DNA of 64,000 nucleotides from Anniella stebbinsi (taxonomy: Eukaryota > Chordata > Lepidosauria > Squamata > Anniellidae): positions 158,435,814-158,499,813 of the forward strand of contig JARDYH010000005.1 of NCBI GenBank assembly GCA_029215795.1. The letters run 5' to 3'. Shown here one piece after another: positions 34,447-45,783 of this stretch (its first letter is position 1; every line of letters begins with the position of its first letter). A program made the position numbers and the translations under genes. The notes beneath the pieces are model-generated. The model worked only from the letters and a program-made list of their open reading frames with translations. It was not told the origin of the DNA and ran no database searches.

Positions 34447-35215
34447 TGTCATGAGTCCGTCTGAAGAATCTTCCTCTGAGGAGGAAGAAGTGGCAGAGAC
34501 TGCAGCTTCACCCATTCCCCAGGACTCACCAGAGGAGGAGGAACGGCAGGGAGGTTCCTCAGAAGAGCCCCAGGAAAGCCACCCTCTTCCACCCCCTGTC
34601 TCCAACGAGAAAGATTCTGGGCCTGAAGAGGTTTGTCCTTTAACTCCCCAGCAGAGGTGACGGCTGAAGCGTGCGGAGCAAGCTCGCCCCACAAGACACA
34701 GCATGAGATTGCAAAAACAGAACACAGCTGAGGCAAGCCTTAAATAAGATTGTGAAGGAATAGGAAACAGCTGGGGGATGGGGCAAGGACAAGCTTAGGC
34801 AAGAATAAAAGGCTTGAATGAGGAAGCAAGGATTTGTTGGGAACAATCGTCGTAATCGGCTCCTGACACCCCTGCATACTTCTGGCTTGTAACCTGTGGA
34901 CTGAACACCCAGCTTGACTGTTGACTCTGGACCCTGGACTTCTCTAATACCTGGTTTGACCTTCGGCTTTGACAATTGGACTAACTGAATCTCTGGCATG
35001 ACCCTTGGCTTTGGTAACTGGACTTTGTAGACTTTCTAGTGTGATTTTGGATTCGGGAACGGAACTGAGGATTTATCTGCCTTGCATTGTAAGTTCGGCA
35101 CTCTATGCAGACTGGGGGGTTAATCTCTGGAATAAATAAAAACCTTCAGACAATTAAGTGCTGCCATCCTTCCCGGACATTCCTTGATAAGGGGGTTGGC
35201 TGGATTCCCAGACAG
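34447..35215 (+). mobile_element. Solo-LTR-like insert
   Basis: Runs from TGTCATGAGTCC to GATTCCCAGACA, i.e. TGTC...GACA ends. AATAAA occurs at about 35142 and an A/T-rich AATAAAAGG at about 34806. It opens with an acidic coding-like stretch (SPSEESSSEEEEVAET, later RLKRAEQARPTRHSMR) with a stop between the two. This would fit an LTR that overlaps the end of an element's last gene. No matching 5-bp duplication was found (GAAGT against GTAGA), so boundaries are tentative. Probably an LTR retrotransposon; no internal genes are present. Confidence 0.5.
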
Positions 35216-35504
35216 TAGACTGGTGAATTATGACATCAGTAAGCTTTCAAATACACTGTTTCAGGTGGCTGAAATGTGGTCCTTTTTCAAGAGACGTCGT
35301 CCACGTCCAGTACTCTTGTCATGGGCATCTCACAGATGGACTTGAGGGGACTCATCTGTGCCCAATTTCAGATGCACAGCTGCAGGTGTTACTCGGAAGT
35401 AAGCTCTCAACAACATGCACTGTTTCTAGTAATGCACTACATGCTGCTGCTGCCGAGACTTATAGGTATTATATGAATACAATGAACTTTCAAAACCTGT
35501 GAAT

Positions 35505-35916
35505 AAACCTAGTAGGCAGTGCCTTCCATATGCAGTCATAAAAGTAAAATATGTTACTCAGAAGATGGTGAACTGCTGCTGCCTTGTCTCATTGATTAGG
35601 CCACGCATGTTTACAAATTAAAAGGATTGGGGGGTAGGGAAATAGCATGGGTGTTACAGTTATTTTAGCCAGCCATAGCCTGGCAGGGCCTCATTGGGCC
35701 AGCAGATACCCCTGCAGTGGGCAACCTGGAGGATCCCAGCAGAAGCATATGCTGCTTTGACAATTGCGGATCCTATCAAAACAACCCTCACGCACCGCCT
35801 TGACCTCATCGTGCTTGAAAAATGACCCAGTCTGCCCGCCATCCCTGTGCAGGCAGGTTGGCATTTCTTCATGCCAGAGCTGCGCACAACATTGGCTGGA
35901 GCAGAGGCAAATAAAA
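35505..35916. repeat. Internal module, copy 1, of the 5.26-kb element
   Basis: Begins AGTGCCTTCCATATGCAGTC near 35518 and includes GATTAGGCCACGCATGT, CAGGGCCTCATTGGGCCAG, CGCCTTGACCTCATCGTGC and TTGGCTGGAGCAGAGGCAAAT. Related stretches start at about 36548 and, partially, at about 36840. The last copy again ends in ATTGGCTGGAGCAGTGGCAA at 37150-37170. Confidence 0.8.
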
Positions 35917-36445
35917 ACTCACATTCAGGATAGAGGCTGGCTCTTTGGCAAATAAATGAAAAGTCACGTTCAGGACAGAGGCTGGCTCTTTGGCAAATAA
36001 ATGAAAAGTCACGTTCAGGACAGAGGTTGGCTCTTTGGCAAATAAATGAAAAGTCACGTTCAGGACAGAGGTTGGCTCTTTGGCAAATAAATGAAAAGTC
36101 ACATTCAGGATAGAGGCTGGCTCTTTGGCAAATAAATGAAAAGTCACATTCAGGATAGAGGCTGGCTCTTTGGCAAATAAATGAAAAGTCACATTCAGGA
36201 TAGAGGCTGGTTCTTTGGCAAATAAATGAAAAGTCACGTTCAGGATAGAGGTTGGCTCTTTGGCAAATAAATGAAAAGTCACGTTCAGGATAGAGGTTGG
36301 CTCTTTGGCAAATAAATGAAAAGTCACATTCAGGATAGAGGTTGGCTCTTTGGCAAATAAATGAAAAGTCACGTTCAGGATAGAGATTGGCTCTTTGGCA
36401 AATAAATGAAAAGTCACGTTCAGGATAGAGGTTGGCTCTTTGGCT
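35917..36445. repeat. 45-bp minisatellite, about 12 units
   Basis: Unit: CAGGATAGAGGCTGGCTCTT then TGGCAAATAAATGAAAAGTC then ACGTT. Because 45 is a multiple of three, one minus-strand frame stays open throughout as 15-residue repeats (AKEPTSILNVTFHLF); this is a by-product, not a gene. Units differ at a few sites (CAGGACAG/CAGGATAG, ACGTT/ACATT). Confidence 0.95.
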
Positions 36446-37179
36446 GGAGCGGAGGGAGTGTGCCTATGCGTGCGTGTATTCCATCCAGGATGCATTCCTG
36501 GATGGAATACAATGAAATTTCCAAACCTGTGGATAAACCTAGGCACTGGCAGTGCCTTCCATATGCAGTCATAAAAGTAAAATGTGTCAATCAGAAGATG
36601 GTGAATTGCTACTGCCTTGTCTCATTGATTAGGCCACGCATGTCTACAAATTAGAAGGATTGGCGGGTAGGGGAATAGCACGGGCATTTCAGTTCTTTAT
36701 TTTAGCCAGCCTTACCCAGGCAGGGCCTCATTGGGACAGGAGATAACAAGCAGGAAGCGAGAAAACATGGAGGATCCCACTAACGCCTATGCGTGGCACA
36801 GTGAGTGTACAGCTGCATTCCACTGCAGTAGCAGAACTGCTGCCTTGTATCAAGATTAGGCCATGCATGTCTAAGTACAACAACAAGGATTGGGGGGTAG
36901 GGGAATAGCACGGGCGTTACATGTGTAGCCTTAGCAGGCAGTGCCTCATTGGGCCAGGAGATACCAAGCAGGAAGCGAGGAAACCTGGAGGATCCTAGCA
37001 GAAGCACACACATATATATATGCTGCTTTGCCAACTGTGGATCCTATCAAAACAACCCTCACACACCGCCTTGACCTCATCGTGCTTGGAAAACAATCCA
37101 GTCTGCCCGCCATCCCTGTGCAGGCAGGTTGGCATTTCTTCATGCCAGAGATGTGCACATTGGCTGGAGCAGTGGCAAA

Positions 37180-38232
37180 TAAAAGTACTCTTCTGGGTTG
37201 AGGTAGGCAGGCACATTTGCCACTTTATATGAGTCCCCTTCTGGGTTGGCACGTTGGCAAATTAATATTAAAAGTCCCCTTCTGGGTAGGCACATTGGCA
37301 AATTAATAATAAAAGTCCCCTTCTGGGTAGGCACATTGGCAAATTAATAATAAAAGTTCCCTTCTGGGTTGGCACTGGCAAATTAATAATATAAGTCCCC
37401 TTCTGGGTAGGCACATTGGCAAATTAATAACAAAAGTCCCCTTCTGGGTTGGCACATTGGCAAATTAATAATCTAAGTCCTCTTCTGGGTAGGCACATTG
37501 GCAAATTAATAACAAAAGTCCCCTTCTGGGTAGGCACATTGGCAAATTAATAATAAAAGTCCCCTTCTGGGTAGGCACATTGGCAAATTAATAACAAAAG
37601 TCCCCTTCTGGGTAGGCACATTGGCAAATTAATAACAAAAGTCCCCTTCTGGGTTGGCACATTGGCAAATTAATAATCTAAGTCCTCTTCTGGGTAGGCA
37701 CATTGGCAAATTAATAACAAAAGTCCCCTTCTGGGTAGGCACATTGGCAAATTAATAATAAAAGTCCCCTTCTGGGTAGGCACATTGGCAAATTAATAAC
37801 AAAAGTCTCCTTCTGGGTTGGCACATTGGCAAATTAATAATATAAGTCCCCTTCTGGGTAGGCACATTGGCAAATTAATAACAAAAGTCCCCTTCTGGGT
37901 AGGCACATTGGCAAATTAATAATAAAAGTCCCCTTCTGGGTAGGCACATTGGCAAATTAATAATATAAGTCCCCTTCTGGGTTGGCACATTGGCAAATTA
38001 ATAACAAAAGTCCCCTTCTGGGTTGGCACATTGGCAAATTAATAACAAAAGTCCCCTTCTGGGTAGGCACATTGGCAAATGAATAACAGAAGTCCCCTTC
38101 TGGGTTCGCACATTGGCAAATTAATAATATAAGTCCCCTTCTGGGTAGGCACATTGGCAAATTAATAACAAAAGTCCCCTTCTGGGTTGGCACATTGGCA
38201 AATTAATAATATAAGTCCCCTTCTGGGCAGGC
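37180..38232. repeat. 41-bp minisatellite, about 25 units
   Basis: Unit: AAAAGTCCCCTTCTGGGTAG then GCACATTGGCAAATTAATAA then T or C. Variants alternate (GGGTAGG/GGGTTGG, AACAAAAG/AATATAAG). The rare variant ATCTAAGTCC sits at 37471 and again at 37676, exactly 205 bp (five units) apart, indicating a five-unit higher-order duplication. Confidence 0.95.
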
Positions 38233-39220
38233 ATAGGCACATTGCTTGGACCAGAGTCTCAAAAAACAAACAATCCCCAAATGCATGAGAGAGATGCTTC
38301 TGCAATCCCTCACTAATGGACTCCATGAGGAGCAGACCCAGGGGACATAGTGATGAAAAATAAAAATACAGGAATCTCTCTCAAGGCTCATTGGCTGGAA
38401 CCATTGGCTGGAGCAGTGTCTTCCAAAAAGAAATAAAAAATGTATGAGAGGGAGAGACAGCCACCCTAGAACTGCCCCCAGCAGCAACAGCATCTCTCCT
38501 AGACCCAGAGCCACCTCGCCCAAGGCGCGTCTTAGAGCCGCGTTTCATACTGCTACAAAGTACAAAATGATTGCAACAAATGTATGCTTTGCCCACAGTT
38601 TGTGACTTTGTGGTGCTGCTTTGACCACATAGATCCTGTGTAGCAGGCTAGACACAGCAGTACACTCACAGTCAATCAAGCAAACACACACACCCAGAGA
38701 GAGAGAGGGAGATAAATATAATTTTTAAAAATATAATATTTCTGTTTTTTTAAAGAAAGTTAAACAGGGCAGAGGACAAAACACACTCCCCCTCAGTCAC
38801 AGTACCCTCACTCATGCTAACCTAACCCTTCAAATCAATCCAACCAGAAAACGTATAAAAATAAAATTATAACTCAAAGTCTCAAACACACAGGCAGCAA
38901 TGCACAGCCAAACGAACCTGAGACACAAAGATGCAAGAGATTATTACAATGACTCTCCAACAATTCACCACCAAGAAGTAACTATAAGACCCAGGAGCCA
39001 GGACAGAGCTCCAACAAATCCACTCTTCTCCCCTCAACGCCTAACTCCCAACAGAGCTGGAACACCAAGTGTGGGGGTTTTATGCGGGGATATCCTTAGC
39101 CCTCCTCCAACAATGTGATTGGCTCCTGCTGGAATCCTTGCTGCATGATTGGTCACTGAAACTGTCAGTCTCATTAAGCACACCCCACCTTCTAGCTCCG
39201 TCCATGTGGCGGCAAAAGAG
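38233..39220. other. Right interior of the 5.26-kb element
   Basis: Repeats the phrase ATTGGCTGGA-CA at 38388-38420 and then becomes A-rich (38700-38900). No intact reading frame with transposase features was found. Confidence 0.5.
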
Positions 39221-39407
39221 AAAGCGCCTTCCGATAAAATGATAAAATACGATACTTATCGTTGGGCTTTCTATCGTTTCCAAGAATTAGCATTGGATTT
39301 CCTATGATTTGCTATTGTATCGTTATTGTTAAATGGAGACATGATAGAGAGCAGATTGTATCGTTATTAAATATTTTAACGATACAATACACATCCCTAG
39401 CAATGGG

Positions 39408-40041
39408 TAATGTGCTCCAACAGTGCACTTCAATACCTCTATCAAGCAGTAGTGTAGTACTAGCCTTTGTTATTTTTCCAGTCCTAAATTCAGTTTATCC
39501 AGAACTCTGAGAATTTTCCTAAGATTAAGTTTAATTAATCCTGAATGCATTTCTCCAAAGATATGCCTTTCTGTATACAATATTGCCTGGTATATACATC
39601 CTTCTGCAGGCAACTTTCTTAATATAATGCATTTTGAACATTATTTACTTGGATATATACATTTTTGTGTGCATACTTTTGGTTTGGAGAAATTTACTTC
39701 ACAAATTCGGAGATGTCCAAATTTTGAAGGTTCACATATTGGTTCAAAAGTGTGAAATTAAGTAAGTTTGCTTTAAAATGTGAACCAAATTTATCTCCAT
39801 CCCTAAAATTTGGCAGTGGCTGTAGGATTTCAGGCAGGGGCCTTTCCAGCCCTAACTGGAGCTGCTGGGGATAAAACCTGGGACCTTTCCCATGCATTGC
39901 GTATGCCTTATCACTGAGATCCACCCCTTCACTTCAACCATAAGCTCATTAGGTTTTTGTCCTCAGCATGCTCCTCTTTCTATCTGCCATATAGGGATAG
40001 TAACAGTACCCTAACTTACAGACCCATCTGCTTGAGAGACC
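39408..40041. other. No recognisable feature
   Basis: Unassigned AT-rich sequence to the right of the large hAT element. Confidence 0.4.
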
Positions 40042-40377
40042 CTCTGCTCTAGGGTGACCAGATAAAATCCAGGTCAGGGCTCATGTAACTTTAACAGTTG
40101 TAGAGAAAAGGGAATTTCATCCAGTGTCATTTGTATGCAATTAGTTCCTGGTGATATTCCCTCTTCATCACAACAGTTAAAGGTGCATGCACTATACTAG
40201 AGTGACCATAGACAAAAGAAGGCAGGGCCCCTGCAACTTTAACAGTTGTGATGAAGAGGGAATTTCACCAGGAACTAATTGCATACAAATGACACTGGTT
40301 GAAATTCCCTTTTCTCTACAACTGTTAAAGTTACATGAGCCCTGACCTGGATTTTATCTGGTCAGCCTAATCTGCTT
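40042..40377. mobile_element. Nested foldback MITE, copy E
   Basis: Element 40050-40369 from TAGGGTGACCAGATAAAATC to its inverse, flanked by CTCTGCTC and ATCTGCTT (6 of 8 match). Spelling is closest to copy B. Confidence 0.85.
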
Positions 40378-40923
40378 CATTTCCCCAATATTAGGAAAAC
40401 AAGACTTCTGTGGCCTAGCTATAGTAATGCGTGGGCTTGCCGTAGTAATGAAAATATATTGTCACGGGCACATTAAAGGGCCTTACAAGAAGAGCAATCA
40501 GACATTTGCATATTTCCCTCTGAGTGAAGAAAGAGGGTTTTGCCCTGATGTCATTCAGTAATGACTTATTTGGAAATGAGAGTAAACTAACCAGATTGAC
40601 AAGAGAAAGCTGAACTTCTTGTATGGACTAGGAGGAGAGCAGCTGTCACATGATGGGCCATGATCTAAAATTGCATAGTTACTATGATGCACGTGAGAGT
40701 TTCCATTCAGGTTTGCTGATGGGGCCAACTCTCACATGAAAAGGAAGTTGTACATCAGCCACTTTCCACTGAAAGGACTGAGCAAGACATTCTAGCCAGA
40801 AAAACCTCTGAATGTCCTTCAAAACTCCATGGCCCAGAGGAAATGACTAGACCAGGGTGAATGATAAGGGTAGAATAAAATTGAAATGTATTTATTTATT
40901 TTAATATATATATATGTATATAT
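40378..40923. other. No recognisable gene
   Basis: Unassigned, ending in an A/T-rich run (40890-40930) into which the next hAT element inserted. Confidence 0.4.
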
Positions 40924-40931
40924 ATATAAAT

Positions 40932-41916
40932 TAGGGATGTGCACTGGATCGGATCCGATCCACGATCCGAATCCGATCCAGGGGGAAATCGGATAAATTA
41001 TCCGATTTCCGATCTCACCACTGGATCGGCCGATCCAATCCGAACTGATCCGAAAAGGTTCCGATCCGGTTTGGATGGATTGGCGGATCGGCGGGCGGAT
41101 TGGAAGTGCACAGCGGGGGGGGGGGCTTCCCTAGCAGGGCTGTCCGCAGCGTGCTTACCTTCCAGGGACGTCCGCTCCCTTCCGGCGCCGGCTGCTACTG
41201 CGAGCGGGCCTGCTCACCCGGCGCGCCACTCTGGAGCAGGCCGCGAAGCCCGCTCGCAATAGCAGCCGGCGCCGGACGGGAGCGGACGTCCCTGGAAGGT
41301 AAGCGGGGGGGAGGGGAACGCGCAGCGCACTTACCCTACAGGAATGTCCGCTCCCATCCGGCGCCGGCTGCTACTGCGAGCAGGCTTCGCGGCCTGCTCC
41401 AGGATGGCGCGCTGGGTGATGACATCACCCGGCGCACCACCCTGGAGCAGGCCGCGAAGCCCACTCGCAGTAGCAGCCGGTGCCGGATGGGAGCGGACGT
41501 CCCTGTAAGGTAAGCAGTGGCAGGGGGGAGGGGGCTTACCCCCCCCCGGGGCCATCCGCTTCCATCCGCTGACGCCCGCGGACGCCAGTGGATGGAAGCG
41601 GACGGCCCCGGGGGAGTAGGGAGCGTGGGGAAGGGGGCTTACCTGCCGGGGCCATCCACAGCGGATGGCCCCGGGGGGGAGGGAGTTAGGCCCCCCCCTC
41701 ACCCACCCGCCGCCATTTTTTCCTCATAGACTTGCATTGCAATGCAAGTCTATGGGGAAAAAAATGGCGGCCGATCCAAAAATTTACGATTTTTGGATCG
41801 GGATCGGACTCGATCCGGTCTGGGGGGCCTCCGATTTTGTCCGATCCAATCCGTGACAAAATTGGAGGTCCCAATCCAGGTCCCAATCCGATCCAGGGGG
41901 TCCATGCACACCCCTA
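40932..41916. mobile_element. hAT-type non-autonomous element, GATCGG family, copy 3 (inverted)
   Basis: Opposite orientation to copies 1 and 2: starts TAGGGATGTGCACTGGATC and ends GCACACCCCTA, with a perfect 8-bp duplication ATATAAAT (40924-40931 and 41917-41924). It shares the GGATCGG subterminal arrays, the CpG-rich core with GATGACATC, and the palindrome CATAGACTTGCATTG flanked by inverted ATGGCGGC motifs near 41.71-41.77 kb. Confidence 0.93.
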
Positions 41917-42239
41917 ATATAAATCACCCTTCATTTATGTATTTGTACACATTTATATACTACTGAACATAAAAGATACCACACTGTGCAGAACATTAAA
42001 ATCACAATAATAGAAGTACAAGATAAATCTAAAACAATACAGTATATTCCTTCCTTTTTTTTAACAAGCTGGGTGACACTACAGGGAAATATTTATTCAC
42101 GAGGGATCCTAGGGGATAACGTTATAAAAAGACAAGTACAATATGATAATAATAATAAAGTTACAAAAAAGGAGACATTAAATTATTCATCCGACAAACA
42201 AATGAAGCTATAATCAATCATTTTAAAGAAAAACATATT

Positions 42240-42670
42240 TAAATGCCTAGGCCAAAAGCAATATTTTGATTTGGCACCAAAAAAAGAGCAAGATTGGCAC
42301 TAATAGTATTTCCCTTGCGAGGACATTCCAAAGCATGGCAGGGGCTCCCTTTTGTAAAGAGAAGGTCCCCTCTTTTCCTCCCACTGATAGAACTCTGAGA
42401 AAGGTCTTCGCTGAAGATTTAATGTAGGATGGTATAGGAGGAGATGCTCCTTCAGGTATTTGGACCCCAACCCATTTAGGGTTTAAAAGAGGATAACTTG
42501 CTAACAAATAGGGAGCCAAATTAATTCCTTAAGGATTGGTGTAACATGGCTCCATCTAGGTAATCCAGTCAGAATTCTAGCTGCTAAATTCTGTCCAAGT
42601 TGAAGCTTCCAAATTGTTCTCAAGGGAAGCCCCACATGTAATGCATTGCAGTAATCAAACCTGGAAATTA
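42240..42670 (-). mobile_element. L2-type LINE fragment, C-terminal coding region
   Basis: The minus-strand reading LQLGQNLAARILTG then RWSHVTPILKELIWLPIC matches the conserved segment between thumb and C-terminus of L2-type proteins (LQNxAARxLT...HxTPxLxxLHWLP). Stops interrupt it. The 3' tail lies toward 42240. Confidence 0.75.
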
Positions 42671-44694
42671 AGTTGAGGGGGAGAATCCGATTCAGATTCT
42701 CAAATTTTAAATTTGCATTGTGTGGATATCTGAAATTCTCAAAATTTGATGTTTGAATGTGACATTTATGTTCGAAGTGATTTTTTGGTTTGGGGAGGAT
42801 GTGGATTTAAGCTGTTGATAAACCTGTGACTTAATGTTAAAAAGTTTGGCTTGTAGGATGGGAGTACTTTGAAGGGGGCATGTTTTGGAAACTCATTCTT
42901 AAATATTTAAAGGAAGCATGCTTGTGTAATAATTTGATTGGCATTGAAACTCATCTGAGGAAACCTTTCTAAGTCAAATCTCCACAACTGAAATTTGCTC
43001 GCAAAACCTGAATTCATGTTTCCCTAATTTTCATTCTTTCAACATTCCTAATTATGGATGTGGTTGAACAGAGGGGTTATAGGAAAGGCAAATATTCATA
43101 AATCACAAAACCCAGAAGGCTTCAGGGTGCGTAGTAGCAATTTTAGAAAAACAAGAATATGGCATAAAACGTTGAACTTGAAAAATATAATACACATTGA
43201 AAATGCTATTGATATAAAGCTTCACTTACGCCCAACTGGCCAAAATAAAAATGCTCGGGAACTGCTTTGTATACTATGAGGAATCATTGATAGAGGATGT
43301 GTGACTCTCATATGTCCCCCCCTGTACATCTCTTGTATAGGGTTAAACATCTGATGGCTCTACAGTTCATACATTTCCCTTATCAAATGTGAGTTTCTCC
43401 TTAACACAATACCAAAATGTGTGGAGAAAGGATGTGCAAATCATTTGTGCATTCTTCTCTATCACCACTGTACAAAGTGGTTCATACACCAGTTGCAGGA
43501 GATGTTCCAGCTTTGGCAAAACTTATGGGTAAGGGAGTTTCAAAACTGAGAAGTAGAAACCCAAAGCATCTCTCTGTTGGAGCCTGCTGTTCTCAGTGGT
43601 TACATGGATGGTCTAATTGAGTGGTTATTCTTGGTGGAGGTTTGTGATCATGATGGGACATGGAATAAAAAGTCTTTGCTGCTTATGGTGTAACAGACTC
43701 CATAGTGCAATGGCTGAGATGTATTACAAGCATCTCATGGAATAATATTGGCAGGTCACCCAACTGTGGGAAAACCCACTCCACAAAGGACCATCTTCTC
43801 TCATAAGAACCTGCCCATCATTTAAGATCTGCAGCTGAGGTCCTTCCCAATGGAGAGAGGGAAAAATAACAAACGATCAACACCAACCGTGTTGCCATGA
43901 TGAGGATATGATATGGTGAAACTCTGCACCCAATCACATTTGACCAACATCCATATAGAAATACCAGACAGGGATCCCATAATTTAGTTGATAAGGTGCA
44001 CAGCATGGGGCTATATTACCATACAAGGAAGAAGTTTGGATGGATGGCATTGTGGAGAAAGGGTACTCTGCACAAAAAGAAAACATGCTGGATAAAGTGC
44101 TTGGTTCCAGAATATACATAAGTAGAAAGAATATACATAAGCAGAGAGGGAGGGTCTTTTTTCTTTTTCTTTTTTTTACCAGAGAGAGAGTCTTTTCCAT
44201 AGTGGTCTTCATCTTCGACCTGCCCTCCCTAGGGATGTTCACTTGCCACCTTCACAAATGTCTTTTAGCTGCCAGGCCAAGACCATGTTACCCTCTTGGG
44301 GTTTAACTGAAAAGCTAGAATTCAATTAGTATCGTGCTACTAGGCAGGTCTGGTCCTACCATTAAGAAGAGTGAAGTGGTGACCTCAGGCAGATAATTGG
44401 TAGTGTGGAGGGGGCAGTCGTGACAGATTTCTGGCCATTGCCCCCTGTTAGAAGGCAGAGTTCCAGACAACCTGCCTTCACCCCCTAAACTAGCTTGCTG
44501 CCTCAAGTGAAGTGGAGGATGCTCTCCAATCACCAGTGTGTAAGTAAGATTCAACTGCAAGTCTGGTCAGCTTCTGTAGATGAAGTGGAGGAAGGGGCAC
44601 TATTTTGCCCTTGGCCTCAGGCAACAAAATATTTTGGGATTGCCCTAATTTCAGGTCTTCTTTGAGTTGTTGGTTTTATTTTGCAGTGCCATTT
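42671..44694. other. No recognisable gene
   Basis: About 2 kb without coding, RNA or clear repeat signals. Confidence 0.4.
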
Positions 44695-44800
44695 TAATCT
44701 TGTTTTAGTATTTGTATTGTTAATTATTTTTTTATGTACGGGTATATCATTTTATTGTAAGCCGCCTTGTAGATTCTATGAATGGAAAGGTGGTTGAAAT
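44695..44800 (+). mobile_element. LINE tail remnant
   Basis: TATCATTTTATTGTAAGCCG-CCTTGTAGATTC resembles the LINE tail at 24.59 kb. Remnant only. Confidence 0.4.
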
Positions 44801-45195
44801 TCCTGTAACAAACATCCACGTTCAGTATGGGCATATTTTGTTCTCCAATTGAGAGTCCCTTTATCATGGTTAAGCCATAACTGCATCATACAGCTATTTA
44901 AAGAAGAATTCAAATGTTATTGGGATGAAGCACACTTTATTGGCTCATTATCATGAAGATTGTTTGATGTTTTACAAACTGCCCCACCCCAAGATGGTTA
45001 TATTGCAAGTGTGGATTAGGTGATCCTTGCACAACGTTGCTGCGTCAGAAGCAGGAGCGCTTCAGCCTAGTGTGGAAACCACAAGCTCTACCCTTACAAG
45101 CGTTTGGACGTGGGATAGCAGGTGCCTTAAACCAAGGTGATCCATTGGTCCATCTAGCTCAGTATCGTCTACACAAGGGATAGGAAACTTGTGAT

Positions 45196-45330
45196 CCTGC
45201 AGATTTTATTTATTTATATTGATTTATTTACAGTATTCATATACTGCTCCACATCCAAAGATTTTGGAGCAGTGAACAACAGACAAAAGAATAAAAACAC
45301 TATATTAAAAAATTACTATTTTAAAAGAGA
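45196..45330 (-). mobile_element. LINE 3' tail remnant
   Basis: TTTATTTATATTGATTTATT-TACAGTATTCATATACTGCTCC is an inverted LINE tail of the L2-type design (compare TATACCGCCCC at 280). Confidence 0.45.
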
Positions 45331-45569
45331 AACAGAGTTCTGATAAAACTGAGTTCTGGTTTTATTATGTGAGCTCCACTGACCTGCCTCCTTCCAGAAA
45401 CGAGCATTTCTGCTTATTTTGGGTGGCCCCAGAAACGTCAAATCACTGCTGTGCAAGCGGTTGGGTACCTTGCACAAGAGAATTGGAGGGGAGGAAGAGA
45501 GTTGATGAGGGAGGAAACACCCTGTTGGATTCTGCCCAGAAATCCCGTGGCTGCCACCTCTAGTTTGGC

Positions 45570-45765
45570 CAGTGGAGACAGGTAGCTCTGATTTCAGTGG
45601 GGCTGTGAATCCGTTCTGGGTTTCAGTCAGAGCCAGCCAGAACGCGAAGGGAGCTATTCAAGGTGTAAATAGGGTTCAACACTCCATTAGAGTTCTGGCG
45701 GGTTCTGACTGAAACCTAGAATGGATTCACAGTCCCACTGAAATCAGAGCCACCAGCCTTCACTG
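45570..45765. mobile_element. hAT MITE, CAGTGGAGGC family
   Basis: CAGTGGAGACAGGTAGCTC ... GAGCCACCAGCCTTCACTG, foldback, with flanks AGTTTGGC and AGTTTAGC (7 of 8). Related to 58579-58787. The right flank runs directly into the next hAT insertion. Confidence 0.82.
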
Positions 45766-45783
45766 AGTTTAGCCCTTACAAAC

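Larger units (their letters stand above)
34139..39399. mobile_element. 5.26-kb hAT-like element, TATCG family
   Basis: Left end TAGGGATGTGCACGCCC; right end ATACACATCCCTA. A perfect 8-bp target duplication GCAATGGG flanks it (34131-34138 and 39400-39407), so the 5261-bp span moved as a unit. Both ends carry arrays of TATCG/CGATA (34160-34290 and 39225-39385). The interior holds an LTR-like insert (34447-35215), three diverged copies of a ~300-bp module (from about 35505, 36540 and 36870) and two minisatellites. No transposase was recognised, so it is non-autonomous despite its size. Confidence 0.92.

Noticed and set aside
34388..34660. Acidic 90-codon frame
   Set aside because: Inside the LTR-like insert of the large hAT element, with a start upstream of the LTR; treated as element sequence rather than a host gene.
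35869..36546. 225-codon minus-strand frame with twelve 15-residue repeats
   Set aside because: It is the 45-bp minisatellite read in its one open frame; openness follows from a unit length divisible by three. No start context or domain.
37957..38193. Minus-strand frame of repeated INLPMCQPRRGL-type units
   Set aside because: By-product of the 41-bp minisatellite inside the hAT-like element.
35869..38232. CRISPR-like array
   Set aside because: Units are contiguous minisatellite repeats with no unique spacers, in vertebrate DNA.
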